A DNA stretch of 64,000 bases from NCBI RefSeq assembly GCF_027923555.1, contig NZ_AP025523.1, forward strand, positions 2,360,484 to 2,424,483. Direction: 5' to 3'. Below, piece after piece: positions 44,129 to 53,553 of this stretch (the first letter of the stretch is position 1; each line of letters begins with the position of its first letter). The notes under the pieces are model-generated. The model had not been told where the DNA came from. It worked only from the letters and a program-made list of their open reading frames with translations, and searched no databases. This DNA is from Vulcanimicrobium alpinum. GTDB taxonomy: Bacteria; Vulcanimicrobiota; Vulcanimicrobiia; Vulcanimicrobiales; Vulcanimicrobiaceae. Position numbers and translations under genes: made by a program.

Positions 44129-45036
44129 ACTTTGTTGGGAAGCGCCTCGCCGAGCAAGCCCGACGGCCGGAAGATCAGCACCAGCACCAGGATCGAAAAC
44201 ACCAGCACGTTCGCCCACTGATCGCCGATGAATTGCGTCGTCATAGCCTCGATGAGCCCGATGAGGAAACCGCCGAGCATCGCGCCGGCGAGGTTGCCGA
44301 TCCCGCCCAGCACGGCGGCGGTGAACGCCTTGAGCCCGGCGGCGAAGCCGTTGAAAAACCAGGTCGAGCCGTAGTACACGCCCGAGACGAAGCCGGCGGC
44401 GCCCGCCAGCGCCGAGCCGATCAGGAACGTCAGCGCGATCGTGGTGTTGATGTCGATCCCCATCAGCTGCGCGGCGTCCTTGTCCTGTGCCGTCGCGCGC
44501 ATCGCTTTCCCGAGCCGCGTGTTCTGCACGAAGTTCTGCAGCACGATCATCAGCACGACGGCGAGCAGGATCACCATCACCTGCTTCGCCTGGATCGTCA
44601 CCGCGCCGACGCCGAACTGCACCTTCGGCAGCAGATCGGGGAACGGCACCGGCGAGGGGCCCTTCCAATAGAGCATCAGGTTCTCGAGGATGAACGACAT
44701 CCCGATCGCGGTGATCAGCGGCGCGAGCTTCGGTGCGTTGCGCAGGCGACGGTATGCGAGCCGCTCGATGATCACGCCGGTGAGCCCGCACAGGATCATC
44801 GCGCCGACGATCGTGACCAGCACGATCGCGATCAGCGCCGGGCCGGTGACGACGCCGCTCACGCCGAGCAGCGTCAGGATCGCCAGCGAGAAGAACGTTC
44901 CCAGCGTGTAGACGTCACCATGCGCGAAGTTGATGAGCTCGATGATCCCGTAGACCATCGTGTAGCCCAGCGCGATCAGGGCGTAGATCCCGCCCAGCGA
45001 CAGCCCGTTGATGAGCTGCTGGAGGAAGAGTTCCAC
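44125..45036 (-). CDS. livH: Branched-chain amino-acid ABC transporter permease LivH
   Basis: 303 residues from a GTG immediately after the livK stop. Membrane protein with LivH motifs: QLINGLSLGGIYALIALGYT, ELINFAHGDVYTLGTF, TRLGKAMRATAQDKDAAQLM and VLGGIGNLAGAMLGGFLIG. It pairs with LivM to form the channel. Confidence 0.94.
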   Translation of the reverse strand: MELFLQQLINGLSLGGIYALIALGYTMVYGIIELINFAHGDVYTLGTFFSLAILTLLGVSGVVTGPALIAIVLVTIVGAMILCGLTGVIIERLAYRRLRNAPKLAPLITAIGMSFILENLMLYWKGPSPVPFPDLLPKVQFGVGAVTIQAKQVMVILLAVVLMIVLQNFVQNTRLGKAMRATAQDKDAAQLMGIDINTTIALTFLIGSALAGAAGFVSGVYYGSTWFFNGFAAGLKAFTAAVLGGIGNLAGAMLGGFLIGLIEAMTTQFIGDQWANVLVFSILVLVLIFRPSGLLGEALPNKV

Positions 45037-46281
45037 TCAGGACTTCAGCGTGATCACGTCGATGACGACGCGTTTGCCGCCCTTCACCTCGTCGAGCGAG
45101 AGCACCGGCGACGTCGTGTCGCCGGCGGCGTCGAACCCGACCTTACCGATCGGCGACTCAAAGTCCGTCGTCGCTGCGATGTTCTTCAGCACGTCGGCGC
45201 GGGTCGGCATCTTGCCGCCGTTGTCCTTGATCGCTTTTTCGATCGCCGCGATCTCGATTTTTGCCGCGGTGTACGCGTTCGCCGAATACGGGCCGACGTC
45301 GCCGTTGAAGCGTGCCTTATATGCGGCGATGAAGTCCTTCGCGCTCGGAAGCTTCGAGGCGTCCGGGGCGGCGATCGTCATGTACGAGCCGTTCGCCGCG
45401 TCGCCGGCCTGCTTCTCGAACTCGTCGTCGCCGATCCCGTCGCCGCCGAGCATCGCGATGCTGCCCATCCCGACGTCGGCCATCTGACGGCGGATCAGCC
45501 CGCCCCCGGTCGAGGTGTTGCCGCCGAAGAACACGGCGTCGGGATTCAGCGACTTCACCTTGGTGAGCAGGGCCTTGAAGTCGACTTGGTTGGCGGTGAT
45601 GTGCTCGTGACCGAGCACGGTCCCGCCCAGCTGCCGGAACGACGCGTCGAAGACGTCGGCGAGCCCCTTGCCGTACGTCTCGTTGTCGTCGATCACGAAG
45701 ACCTTCTTGAACTTGAGGCGCTGCGCGGCGGTCTGCGCGAGCGCAGCGCCTTGTTTCGCGTCGCGCGTGCAGACGCGGAAGTACGTGTTCACGTCGGGGT
45801 GCGCGGTGCGCAGTTTCTTCGCGTCGTCGCCGATCGTCAGGCCGTCGTTGGTGTTCGAGGGCGAGATCTGCGCGAGGCCGGCGTCGTTGGAGAGCGGGAT
45901 CTCCGACTTCGCGACGTTCGAGTTGAACGGGCCGACCATCGCCAGCACCGCGGAATCGGCGATGAACGTTTTCACGTTCTGGGCGCCGGCGGCCGGGTCG
46001 TGTTTGCCCTGCACGGCGTCGTCGAGCAGCGAGGCCTCGAGCTTGAACTTCCCGCCGGCGAAGCCGTTCTTGTTCGCCTCTTCGACCGCCAGCACGACCC
46101 CGTTCTGCGTGGGGACGCCGATCGAGGCGTCGGCGCCGCTGACCGGCAGATCGACGCCGATCTTGATCGTGCCGCCGGAGTCGCCCGAACTCGACGAGGA
46201 GCTCGAGCCGCCGCCGCATGCGGCGAGCGCGGCGGTCAGGACGGCGGCGAGGACGATGCGCATCAACGGGGGCAGCGGCAT
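45037..46281 (-). CDS. livK: Branched-chain amino-acid ABC transporter substrate-binding lipoprotein LivK
   Basis: 414 residues from the ATG at 46281, with GGAG 7 nt upstream. A lipoprotein signal (MRIVLAAVLTAALAAC) precedes a Gly/Ser linker and a type I periplasmic-binding fold: IKIGVDLPVSGADASIGVP, VLAVEEANKNGFAGGKFKLE, AVLAMVGPFNSNVAKSEIPL, KKVFVIDDNETYGKGLADVF. First gene of the livKHMGF operon. It follows cbiX by 86 nt on the same strand. Ligand could be branched-chain or other hydrophobic amino acids, or amides. Confidence 0.92.
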   Translation of the reverse strand: MPLPPLMRIVLAAVLTAALAACGGGSSSSSSSGDSGGTIKIGVDLPVSGADASIGVPTQNGVVLAVEEANKNGFAGGKFKLEASLLDDAVQGKHDPAAGAQNVKTFIADSAVLAMVGPFNSNVAKSEIPLSNDAGLAQISPSNTNDGLTIGDDAKKLRTAHPDVNTYFRVCTRDAKQGAALAQTAAQRLKFKKVFVIDDNETYGKGLADVFDASFRQLGGTVLGHEHITANQVDFKALLTKVKSLNPDAVFFGGNTSTGGGLIRRQMADVGMGSIAMLGGDGIGDDEFEKQAGDAANGSYMTIAAPDASKLPSAKDFIAAYKARFNGDVGPYSANAYTAAKIEIAAIEKAIKDNGGKMPTRADVLKNIAATTDFESPIGKVGFDAAGDTTSPVLSLDEVKGGKRVVIDVITLKS

Positions 46282-46367
46282 ACGACGACTCCAGGGACCG
46301 GGAGCGAATCGGGCCTGAGTACGCCTGCGTGACGGGAGCACCCTGCGGCGCTGCGGCCCTTCCGCTG

Positions 46368-46730
46368 TCAGCCGGAGCCGAGCGCGCTGCGCGCGAGCGA
46401 CGTCAGCACGTCGGCGATCTCGGGCCGGCCGCCCAGGAACTCGGAAAGTTCGAACGTCACTCCGGGATGCCGCGCCCGGGCGGCCTCGACGATCTCCACC
46501 AGATCGCGCCGGACGTGCATCCCCGGGTGCAGAAAGTACGGCAGGACGACGACGCGCCGCGCGCCGGCCGCGACCGCGCCGTCGATCGCCGCCGGGATCG
46601 TCGGCTCGGTCATCTCGAGGAACCCGGGGACGACCGGCGATCCGAGCCGCGCGGCGACCTGGGCCGCAAGCGCTTCGAGCGCCGCGTTCGCCTCGGCGGA
46701 ACGGCTGCCGTGGCCGGCGAGGACGATCAC
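46368..46730 (-). CDS. cbiX: Short sirohydrochlorin cobalto/ferrochelatase (CbiX/SirB small type)
   Basis: 120 residues from a GTG overlapping the metH stop (GTGA). A single chelatase domain: VIVLAGHGSRSAEANAALEA (metal-binding His), a MTEPTIPAAIDGAVAAGARR helix and VVVLPYFLHPGMHVRRDL with the second histidine, ending in LGGRPEIADVLTSLA. The size is that of the homodimeric small CbiX, half of the two-domain SirB/CbiX. It inserts Co2+ (or Fe2+) into sirohydrochlorin for cobalamin or sirohaem. Coupling directly to B12-dependent metH points to cobalt. Confidence 0.85.
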   Translation of the reverse strand: MIVLAGHGSRSAEANAALEALAAQVAARLGSPVVPGFLEMTEPTIPAAIDGAVAAGARRVVVLPYFLHPGMHVRRDLVEIVEAARARHPGVTFELSEFLGGRPEIADVLTSLARSALGSG

Positions 46731-49700
46731 ACCGCCGCGAGTTCGCGGACGGCGGCGGCGTTGAAGTACGCGGCGCGCGGATGGTGGATCACGATCGCCG
46801 CCGTCGACTGCTCCGGCATGATCTGGTGCGCCGCGGTGAGCGACGCGCCGATCGCCTTTTCGACGTCGAGCAGTTTCCACACCAGCTCGTGCTGGGAGAG
46901 ATCCGGACACGCACCGTAGCCCCACGAGTAGCGTTTGCCGCGCTCGCCGCTCAGGCCGAGTTCGTCACGGACGCGCTGGTGCGTCCGTTCGGCCAGCGCT
47001 TCGGCCGACTGCACGCTGAAGCCGTGCAGAAAGTACGCCTCGCTGTAGTCGTTACGCGCCTGCAGCGCCTCGATCCGCTCCGCCGGCTCGTTCCCCATCG
47101 TGACGACCTGCAGCGCGATGACGTCGCTCGCCGCGCCGCCGTCGGGTTCGCGCAGGTAGTCCGCGAGACACAAGTGCTCGCCGCCGGCCTGACGAGCGAA
47201 CGTGAAGCGCGCGATCTCACGGGCGCGATCCTGCGGATCGTACACGATGACGTCGTCGCCGCTCCCCGCAGCGGGGAAGTAGCCGTAGACGACGCGCGGC
47301 GCCAGCAGGGCACCGCTCTCCGCGAGCGACTGATAGCGCCGCAGACGCGGTTCGAACTCGGCGGCGACGAGCCGGTCGAACTCGTCACCCTTCGTGTTTG
47401 CCGCGCCCCACGACAAACGGTAGAGCGAGCGCAGATCGAAGCACGGCCACAGTTCGCGCACGTCGACGTGTTTCACGGTGCGCGCGCCGAAGAACGGCGG
47501 CGCAGGGACGTCGGCGTCGCCAAGTTCCGGGCGCGCGGTGAGCCCCGCAGTCGCGGATGCGGCATGCGTGCCGGTGTCCTTCGCCCGCAGCGTTTCCGCT
47601 TCGCCGCGCAGGCGCTCGACCAGCGCCGCGCGCGAGACGTCGTCGGTCAGCGCATCGAGCAGTTCGAGTCCCTCGAACGCATCCTTCGCGTAGAAGACGC
47701 CGGGCTCGAAGAAACGGTCGGGCGCAAACGCGGTGCGCCGTCCGAAGTCGCGGTTGATCGCCGCACCGCCGATCACGACCGGATACTCCAAGCCGCGCGA
47801 AACCTGTTCTTTCACCAGCGTCGGCATCTGCTTGGACGTCGAGACGAGCAGCGCGGAGAGGCCGATCGCGTCGGCGTTCACCTCGACCGCTTTGTCGAGG
47901 ATCGTCCCGACCCGAACCTGCTTGCCCAGATCGTGCACGGTGTAACCGTTGTTCGAGAGGATCGTGCCGACGAGATTCTTGCCGATGTCGTGCACGTCGC
48001 CGAAGACCGTGGCCAGCACGATCACGCCCTTGGTGACCCCCTCTTTTCGTTCGAGGAACTGCTCGAGGTGCGCGACGGCCTTCTTCATCACCTCGGCCGA
48101 CTGCAGGACGAAGGGCAGGATCAGTTCGCCGGCGCCGAACTTATCGCCGACTTCCTTCATCGCCGGGAGCAGGACGTTGTTGAGGACGTCGACCGGATCG
48201 CGGCGCGCGAGCGCTTCGTCGATCTTGGCTTCGATGCCGTCCTTGCGACGGCGCAGGATCGCCTGATGAATGCGCACTTCGACCGGCTGATCGGTGTCGT
48301 CCTCGACCGCGGCGGAAGCGCCGCCGCCGGTGACGACCTTCGCTTCGAAGTGTTCGATGACGCGCTGGAGCGCGTCGGGGCGCCGGTTGAGCACGAGGTC
48401 GTCGCACAGTTCGCGTTCGTACGCGTCGATCTCGGCATACGGCGTGATCTCCGCCGCATTGACGATCGCCATGTCGAGCCCGGCCTCGACGCAGTGATGC
48501 AGCATCACGGAGTTGAGCACGTGCCGCGCCGCCGGCTTGAGACCGAACGAGACGTTGGAGACACCGAGCGACGTCAGCACGCCGGGCAACTCGCGCTTGA
48601 TGGCGCGGATCCCCTCGATCGTCTCGACCGCCGAGTCGATGTACTCGGTGTCGCCGGTCGCCAGCGTGAACGTCAGATCGTCGAAGATCAGCGCGCCGGC
48701 GGGGAGGCCGTACTCGTGCACGACGATGTCGTGAATCCGTTGGGCGACCTCGAGCTTGCGCTGCGCGGTCTTCGCCATCCCGGCTTCGTCGATCGTCAGC
48801 GCGACGACGGCGGCGCCGGCTTCCTTCACCAGCGGCATCACCGAATCGATCTTGACGCGGCCGTTCTCGAGATGGATCGAGTTCACCACCGGGCGCCCCG
48901 CGTAGATCTTCAGGGCGGCTTCGATGACCTTCGGTTCGGTCGAGTCGATGACGAGCGGCGCTTCGACCGACTGCGCGAGGCGTTTGACGATCGTCGCCAT
49001 CTGCACGTCTTCGTCGGTGCGTTCGGTGAGCGCCGTGCAGACGTCGAGCAGATGCGCGCCGCCTTCGACCTGTCCGCGCGCGACGAGCGTGATCTCGTCG
49101 TAGTCGTCAGCGAGCAGGAGCCGTTTGATCTTGCGCGAGCCCTGCGAGTTCACGCGCTCGCCGATCAGCAGCACCGTCCCTTCCTGGCGCAGCGCGACAG
49201 CGGTCATCGCCGATGCGGCGAGCTGCAGCGGTTGCGGATCGGGGATGCGCGGACGGCGGCCGGACGCGGCGAGCGCGTCGAGCCCGCTGCGGAACGCGGC
49301 GATGTGCTCGGGCGTCGTGCCGCAGCAGCCGCCGATCGCGTTGACGCCGAGTTCGCCGACGAACGAGCTGAGTTCGCGTCCCATCTCGTCAGGGGTCTCG
49401 GGATAGATCGTCTCGCCCTTCGGCCCCATCTTCGGCAGGCCGGCGTTGGGGATCACGCTGACGAAACAGCGCGAGTGCTCGACCAGATAGCGGATTGGGT
49501 CGCGCATGTGCGTCGGGCCGGTCGAGCAGTTCAGCCCGATCACGTCGATCGGGAGCGCGTCGAGCGTCGCGCAGACGGCGGCGATGTCGGTGCCGAGCAG
49601 CATCCGGCCGGTGACGTCGAGCGTCGCCTGCGCCTGGATCGGCACGCGGCGCACGCCCGCATCGAAGCCGCGCACGATCCCCGCGATCGCCGCCTTCATC

Positions 49701-50212
49701 TCGAGCAGATCCTGGCTCGTCTCGAGCAGCAAAAGATCGACGCCGCCCTCGATCAGCGCCGCTGCCTGTTCCTGATAGAGATCGGCGAGCTGATCGAAGG
49801 TGATCTTCGAGAGCGCCGGGTCCGACGACGAGATGAGCATCCCGGTCGGTCCGAGCGCGCCGGCGACGAAGCGCGGGCGCTCGGGCGTCGCGAACGCATC
49901 GGCGGCGCGCCGCGCGAGCTGCGCCGCGGCGAGGTTGATCTCGCGCGTCTTGGCGCCCAGTCCGTATTCGTCGAGCTTCAGACGCGACGCGGTGAACGAG
50001 TCCGTCTCGACCACGTCCGCACCCGCGGCGAAGTAATCGCGGTGGATCGCCTCGATCAGATCGGGCCGCGTGAGGACGAGCGCCTCGTTGCACCCGTGGT
50101 AGGCGGCTCCGCCGAAGTCCTCGTCGCGGAGGTGCTGGGCCATGAGCTGCGTGCCCATCGCTCCGTCGAACAGCAGCACGCGCTCGCGCAGCGCGGTAAG
50201 GTACTCGGCCAT
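46727..50212 (-). CDS. metH: Cobalamin-dependent methionine synthase
   Basis: 1161 residues, full four-module MetH. The homocysteine domain has zinc ligands Cys229 (GLNCSTGP) and Cys296/Cys297 (GGCCGTTPEH). A pterin-binding domain follows (LIGERVNSQGSRKIK, DVCTALTERTDEDVQM, IDSTEPKVIEAALK). The B12 module has the cap helices (EIGD-type region VGDKFGAGELILPFVLQSAEVMK, 20 or fewer residues conserved) and DVHDIGKNLVG at about residues 738-748, supplying the axial histidine. The C-terminal AdoMet-activation domain shows the YSWGYGACPDLSQHELVWKL region. It methylates homocysteine from methyl-tetrahydrofolate. No cobalamin riboswitch precedes it. Confidence 0.95.
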   Translation of the reverse strand: MAEYLTALRERVLLFDGAMGTQLMAQHLRDEDFGGAAYHGCNEALVLTRPDLIEAIHRDYFAAGADVVETDSFTASRLKLDEYGLGAKTREINLAAAQLARRAADAFATPERPRFVAGALGPTGMLISSSDPALSKITFDQLADLYQEQAAALIEGGVDLLLLETSQDLLEMKAAIAGIVRGFDAGVRRVPIQAQATLDVTGRMLLGTDIAAVCATLDALPIDVIGLNCSTGPTHMRDPIRYLVEHSRCFVSVIPNAGLPKMGPKGETIYPETPDEMGRELSSFVGELGVNAIGGCCGTTPEHIAAFRSGLDALAASGRRPRIPDPQPLQLAASAMTAVALRQEGTVLLIGERVNSQGSRKIKRLLLADDYDEITLVARGQVEGGAHLLDVCTALTERTDEDVQMATIVKRLAQSVEAPLVIDSTEPKVIEAALKIYAGRPVVNSIHLENGRVKIDSVMPLVKEAGAAVVALTIDEAGMAKTAQRKLEVAQRIHDIVVHEYGLPAGALIFDDLTFTLATGDTEYIDSAVETIEGIRAIKRELPGVLTSLGVSNVSFGLKPAARHVLNSVMLHHCVEAGLDMAIVNAAEITPYAEIDAYERELCDDLVLNRRPDALQRVIEHFEAKVVTGGGASAAVEDDTDQPVEVRIHQAILRRRKDGIEAKIDEALARRDPVDVLNNVLLPAMKEVGDKFGAGELILPFVLQSAEVMKKAVAHLEQFLERKEGVTKGVIVLATVFGDVHDIGKNLVGTILSNNGYTVHDLGKQVRVGTILDKAVEVNADAIGLSALLVSTSKQMPTLVKEQVSRGLEYPVVIGGAAINRDFGRRTAFAPDRFFEPGVFYAKDAFEGLELLDALTDDVSRAALVERLRGEAETLRAKDTGTHAASATAGLTARPELGDADVPAPPFFGARTVKHVDVRELWPCFDLRSLYRLSWGAANTKGDEFDRLVAAEFEPRLRRYQSLAESGALLAPRVVYGYFPAAGSGDDVIVYDPQDRAREIARFTFARQAGGEHLCLADYLREPDGGAASDVIALQVVTMGNEPAERIEALQARNDYSEAYFLHGFSVQSAEALAERTHQRVRDELGLSGERGKRYSWGYGACPDLSQHELVWKLLDVEKAIGASLTAAHQIMPEQSTAAIVIHHPRAAYFNAAAVRELAAV

Positions 50213-50274
50213 TGCGTTCAGGGTACCGCCCCAACGAGCCGGAACGCTGCGCTCCGCTGTCCAACATATCTCCG

Positions 50275-51207
50275 ATGGAGACGATTGGACAGCTCGCGGC
50301 GCGGATCGACGCGCTCGCCGCGCTCGTCCGCGCCGCCCCGGTCTCAACCGCGCTGCGCGACGCTTATGCGGCGCTGCGGCTCGAAGAGATCGCGGCCTCC
50401 AGCCGGCTCGCCGGCGCGTCGCTCGATCTGGTCGAAGTGCGCGCCCTGCTCGAGCGCGGACGCGCCCTCGGCGGGCACCGCTTGACCGACTACCTGATCG
50501 TCCGCGGATACGCCGACGCCGCCGCCTGGGCCGCGCAGCACGGCACGCGCCGCACCCCGGTGACCGGCGCCGACCTGCGGACGCTGCACCGCCTGGCGAC
50601 GCGCGGGATGAGCGAGAACGCCGGAGCCTGGCGCACCCGCACCGTCCCGCCGCTCGCCGACGGCACGGTCCCGCCGCCGCACTGGATGGTCCCGTTCGAA
50701 ACGGAGAGCTACGTCGGCCGGCTGGCACTCGGTGCCGATGAACCAGCGCCGACGGCACTGGCACGCGCGATCGCGCGGCTCGTCCGCCTCCAGCCGTTCC
50801 CCGACGCGAACGGGCGTGTCGCACGCCTCGTCGCCAACCTGCTCGCATACCGGCGCGGCCTGCCGCCGCTGATCTTCGACGCGCGCGGCCGCCGCTCGTA
50901 CGACGGCGCCCTGCGTGCGGCGCTCGCCGGCGACGTGGCCCCGCTGGCCCGCTCCGTCGCGCGTTCGCTGACCCGCGGGCTCGAACGGCTGCGCGACGCC
51001 GTCGAAGCGACGGAGGAACTTCGCCCGCTCGCCGACTTCCGGGGTGCCGGGACGCCGGACCGGCTGTACAAGGCGGCCCAGCGTGGCCGATTGCGTGTAG
51101 TGCGGCGGGGCGGAAGACTCTTCAGCACCGGGCACTGGATCGCCGACTATCAACGAAGGCCCCGTTTCGACGGCCCCCTTGACGACCAGACGAGAATAAG
51201 GAAATGA
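50275..51207 (+). CDS. Fic/DOC-fold protein with altered active-site motif
   Basis: 310 residues from the ATG at 50275. The Fic fold is recognisable, but the signature HxFxDGNGRxxR reads QPFPDANGRVAR (residues 173-184): the catalytic histidine is Gln173 and the first glycine is Ala178. The usual inhibitory SSxIEG helix reads SSRLAG (residues 42-47), with Ala46 in place of the inhibitory glutamate. AMPylation activity is therefore doubtful, though the acidic residue, NGR and Arg184 remain. A winged-helix-like tail (RLYKAAQRGRLRVVRRGGRL) follows. It overlaps the glucan phosphorylase gene by 4 nt. Confidence 0.8.
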   Translation: METIGQLAARIDALAALVRAAPVSTALRDAYAALRLEEIAASSRLAGASLDLVEVRALLERGRALGGHRLTDYLIVRGYADAAAWAAQHGTRRTPVTGADLRTLHRLATRGMSENAGAWRTRTVPPLADGTVPPPHWMVPFETESYVGRLALGADEPAPTALARAIARLVRLQPFPDANGRVARLVANLLAYRRGLPPLIFDARGRRSYDGALRAALAGDVAPLARSVARSLTRGLERLRDAVEATEELRPLADFRGAGTPDRLYKAAQRGRLRVVRRGGRLFSTGHWIADYQRRPRFDGPLDDQTRIRK

Positions 51208-52895
51208 CCGAAGCGCGCGTCGCGTATGTTTCGATGGAAATTGCCGTTGCGTCCGATGTCGCCACCTACAGCGGCGGCCTCGGGGTGCTCGCCGGCGACG
51301 TGATCCGCGCCGCGGCCGACGCGGGCTTCCCGATGGCCGGCGTCACGCTGCTCTATCACGAGGGCTATTTCCGCCAGCACCTCGACGCGACGGGCCACCA
51401 GCACGAAGAACCGCAGAGCTGGCGCCCCGAGGACACGATGGAGCGGCTCGCCGCGACGGCGACCGTCACGATCTCCGGCCGCGCGGTCACCGTCGGCGCG
51501 TGGCGCTATCTCGTGCAGGGCGTCGACGGCCACCGCGTACCCGTCTACTTTCTCGACACCGACCGCGACGAGAACGACGATGCGTCACGCGCGCTCACGC
51601 GCCGGCTCTACGGCGGCGACGCGCGCTATCGTCTCGAGCAGGAAGCGCTCCTCGGGCTGGGGACGGTCGCGATCCTCGCGGCGCTCGGCGAGCACCGCAT
51701 CGAGACTTACCACCTTAACGAGGGCCACGCGGCGCTCCTGGCGCTCGGCCTGCTCGAACGGACGCGCGACCTCGAACGCGTGCGCCAGCATTGCGTCTTC
51801 ACGACCCACACGCCGGTCGCGGCCGGTCACGACCGCTTCGGTACCGACCTTGCCGGCGACGTGCTCGGCCACGACCGGATGAACGCGCTGCGCGCGGCGG
51901 GCTTGCTCTACGACGAGCAGCTGCACATGACGCACCTTGCGCTGCGGGCGAGCCGCTATGCGAACGCCGTTGCGATGCGCCACGGCGAGGTCGCGCGCAC
52001 GATGTTTCCCGAGTATCGGATCGACGCGATCACCAACGGCGTGCACGCGGGCCAGTGGACGTCGGCCGCATTCCGCGACCTCTTCGATCGGCATCTGCCG
52101 GCGTGGCGCCGCAACAACTTCGCGCTGCGTCAGGCGATCGGCATTCCGCTGCGCGAGATCGCATCGGCGCACGAAGCGGCGAAACGCGAGCTCTTTGCGC
52201 GGATCGAACAGGCCGGCGGTCCCCGGCTCGATCCCGCCGTCTTCACGATCGGCTGCGCGCGCCGTTCGACGGCGTACAAGCGCAACGACCTGATCCTGCG
52301 CGACCGCGCGCGCCTAACCGCGCTCGCCGAACGCTACGGCGGCCTGCAGCTCGTCTTCGCAGGCAAAGCGCATCCGCACGATCACGACGGGAAAGCGCAA
52401 ATCGCACGCATCGTCGACGCCTCCCGCGAACTGTACGGCACGGTCGAGATCGCGTTCGTCGAGGGCTACGACATGAACTGGGGCGGCGCGCTCACCTCGG
52501 GCGTAGACCTGTGGCTCAACACCCCGCGCCCGCCGCTCGAAGCCTCGGGGACGAGCGGGATGAAAGCCGCGCTCAACGGCGTCCCCTCACTCAGCGTCGT
52601 TGACGGCTGGTGGGTCGAAGGCGCGATCGAAGGCGTCACCGGCTGGTCGATCGACGCACGCACCGACGGTGACGACGCCTGGGCCGCATTCGAACTCTAC
52701 CACCAACTCGAAAACACGATCGTCCCTCTCTACTACGAACGCCCCGACGCCTACACCGATGTCATGCGCGGCGCAATCGCTTACAACGGCGCCCACTTCA
52801 ACGCGCAACGCATGCTCGCCGAATACGCAATCGACGCCTACACCGGCGCCCCACCCGCCGCCGTCACCGAGATCGCCACCCTCAAAGCCGGCTGA
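51204..52895 (+). CDS. Alpha-glucan phosphorylase (maltodextrin/glycogen phosphorylase, AglP type)
   Basis: 563 residues, the short alpha-glucan phosphorylase family. Motifs: YVSMEIAVASDVATYSGGLG, HLNEGHAALLALGLLERTRD, CVFTTHTPVAAGHDRF, TNGVHAGQWTSAAFRDLFDR, FAGKAHPHDHDGKAQI, YDMNWGGALTSGVDLWLNTP and PPLEASGTSGMKAALNG with the PLP-binding Lys454. It removes glucose-1-phosphate from alpha-1,4-glucan using phosphate. It is co-transcribed with the Fic-like gene and followed by a strong terminator. Confidence 0.94.
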   Translation: MTEARVAYVSMEIAVASDVATYSGGLGVLAGDVIRAAADAGFPMAGVTLLYHEGYFRQHLDATGHQHEEPQSWRPEDTMERLAATATVTISGRAVTVGAWRYLVQGVDGHRVPVYFLDTDRDENDDASRALTRRLYGGDARYRLEQEALLGLGTVAILAALGEHRIETYHLNEGHAALLALGLLERTRDLERVRQHCVFTTHTPVAAGHDRFGTDLAGDVLGHDRMNALRAAGLLYDEQLHMTHLALRASRYANAVAMRHGEVARTMFPEYRIDAITNGVHAGQWTSAAFRDLFDRHLPAWRRNNFALRQAIGIPLREIASAHEAAKRELFARIEQAGGPRLDPAVFTIGCARRSTAYKRNDLILRDRARLTALAERYGGLQLVFAGKAHPHDHDGKAQIARIVDASRELYGTVEIAFVEGYDMNWGGALTSGVDLWLNTPRPPLEASGTSGMKAALNGVPSLSVVDGWWVEGAIEGVTGWSIDARTDGDDAWAAFELYHQLENTIVPLYYERPDAYTDVMRGAIAYNGAHFNAQRMLAEYAIDAYTGAPPAAVTEIATLKAG

Positions 52896-52919
52896 CCTTC
52901 GCATCGCCGCCCAACGCGA

Positions 52920-52951
52920 AAGGGACCGCGCCGACAACAGCGCGGTCCCTT
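52920..52951 (+). terminator. Intrinsic terminator after the glucan phosphorylase gene
   Basis: A perfect 12-bp stem (AAGGGACCGCGC / GCGCGGTCCCTT) with an 8-nt loop, followed by CATTTCTTG. It is 24 nt past the stop codon. It also lies 31 nt from the end of the convergent PRC-barrel gene, so it may serve both. Confidence 0.8.
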
Positions 52952-52981
52952 CATTTCTTGGTCTCAGTCGATCGCGAAGCG

Positions 52982-53411
52982 TCAGCGACGCGTCGGCCAG
53001 TAGTAGTCCACGCCGTAATAGTCGTAGATCTGCTCCTCGCGCGACCGATCGTTCCAATCGAAGTCGCCGTTCCCACCGCCGCTGCCGCTACCGACGCGGT
53101 TGAACGTAGGCGCCCGGCTCAACTGATCCTGCGTGATATCGGTGCGGAATCCGCCGAGGTTCGTGTCGAAACTCAGCTTCCGCCACGGCACCGGATACTC
53201 GTTCACCCATCCCGAGGAAGCCGCCGAACGACATCACGGCATAGGCCGCGTTCCCGCTCGCCTTATCGATGATCAAACGCTTAATCGTCCCGATGTGCTT
53301 CCCGCCGGCATCGTACACCGGCGTCCCCTCAACGCGATCGCTCCCGATCAGCGGCCCGCTCGTCGAAGGATTCGTCGTCCCACCTTGCGTCGACATCGTG
53401 CTGGCATTCAT
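52982..53411 (-). pseudogene. Frameshifted PRC-barrel domain gene
   Basis: The ATG at 53411 follows a GGAGGA ribosome-binding sequence. The first part reads IGSDRVEGTPVYDAGGKHIG then RLIIDKASGNAAYAVMSFGG, a standard PRC-barrel start. At about 53203-53212 (GGGATGGGTGAACG) the frame shifts, and the rest of the domain continues one frame over as NEYPVPWRKLSFDTNLGGF then RTDITQDQLSRAPTF and a DY-rich tail ending at 52982. One inserted (or two missing) base explains it. It could be a real lesion or a sequencing/assembly error. Confidence 0.82.
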
Positions 53412-53553
53412 ACAAGTTCCTCCACTGGTGAACGCCCCAACTATTCCCATCACGCCAACACCCCTCGCGAGCGCACGCAAGCTCAACAGACCCGCAACGT
53501 ACAAAAGACTCTTAAAGCGCAGCGAAGCGCACAACGCCACGCTCGTCCCATGA

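Noticed and set aside
46781-50485. A very long open frame antisense to metH (over 1,200 codons)
   Set aside because: Composition is Arg/Asp/Glu/His repeats typical of the antisense frame of GC-rich genes, with no domain; the metH frame has full conserved domains.
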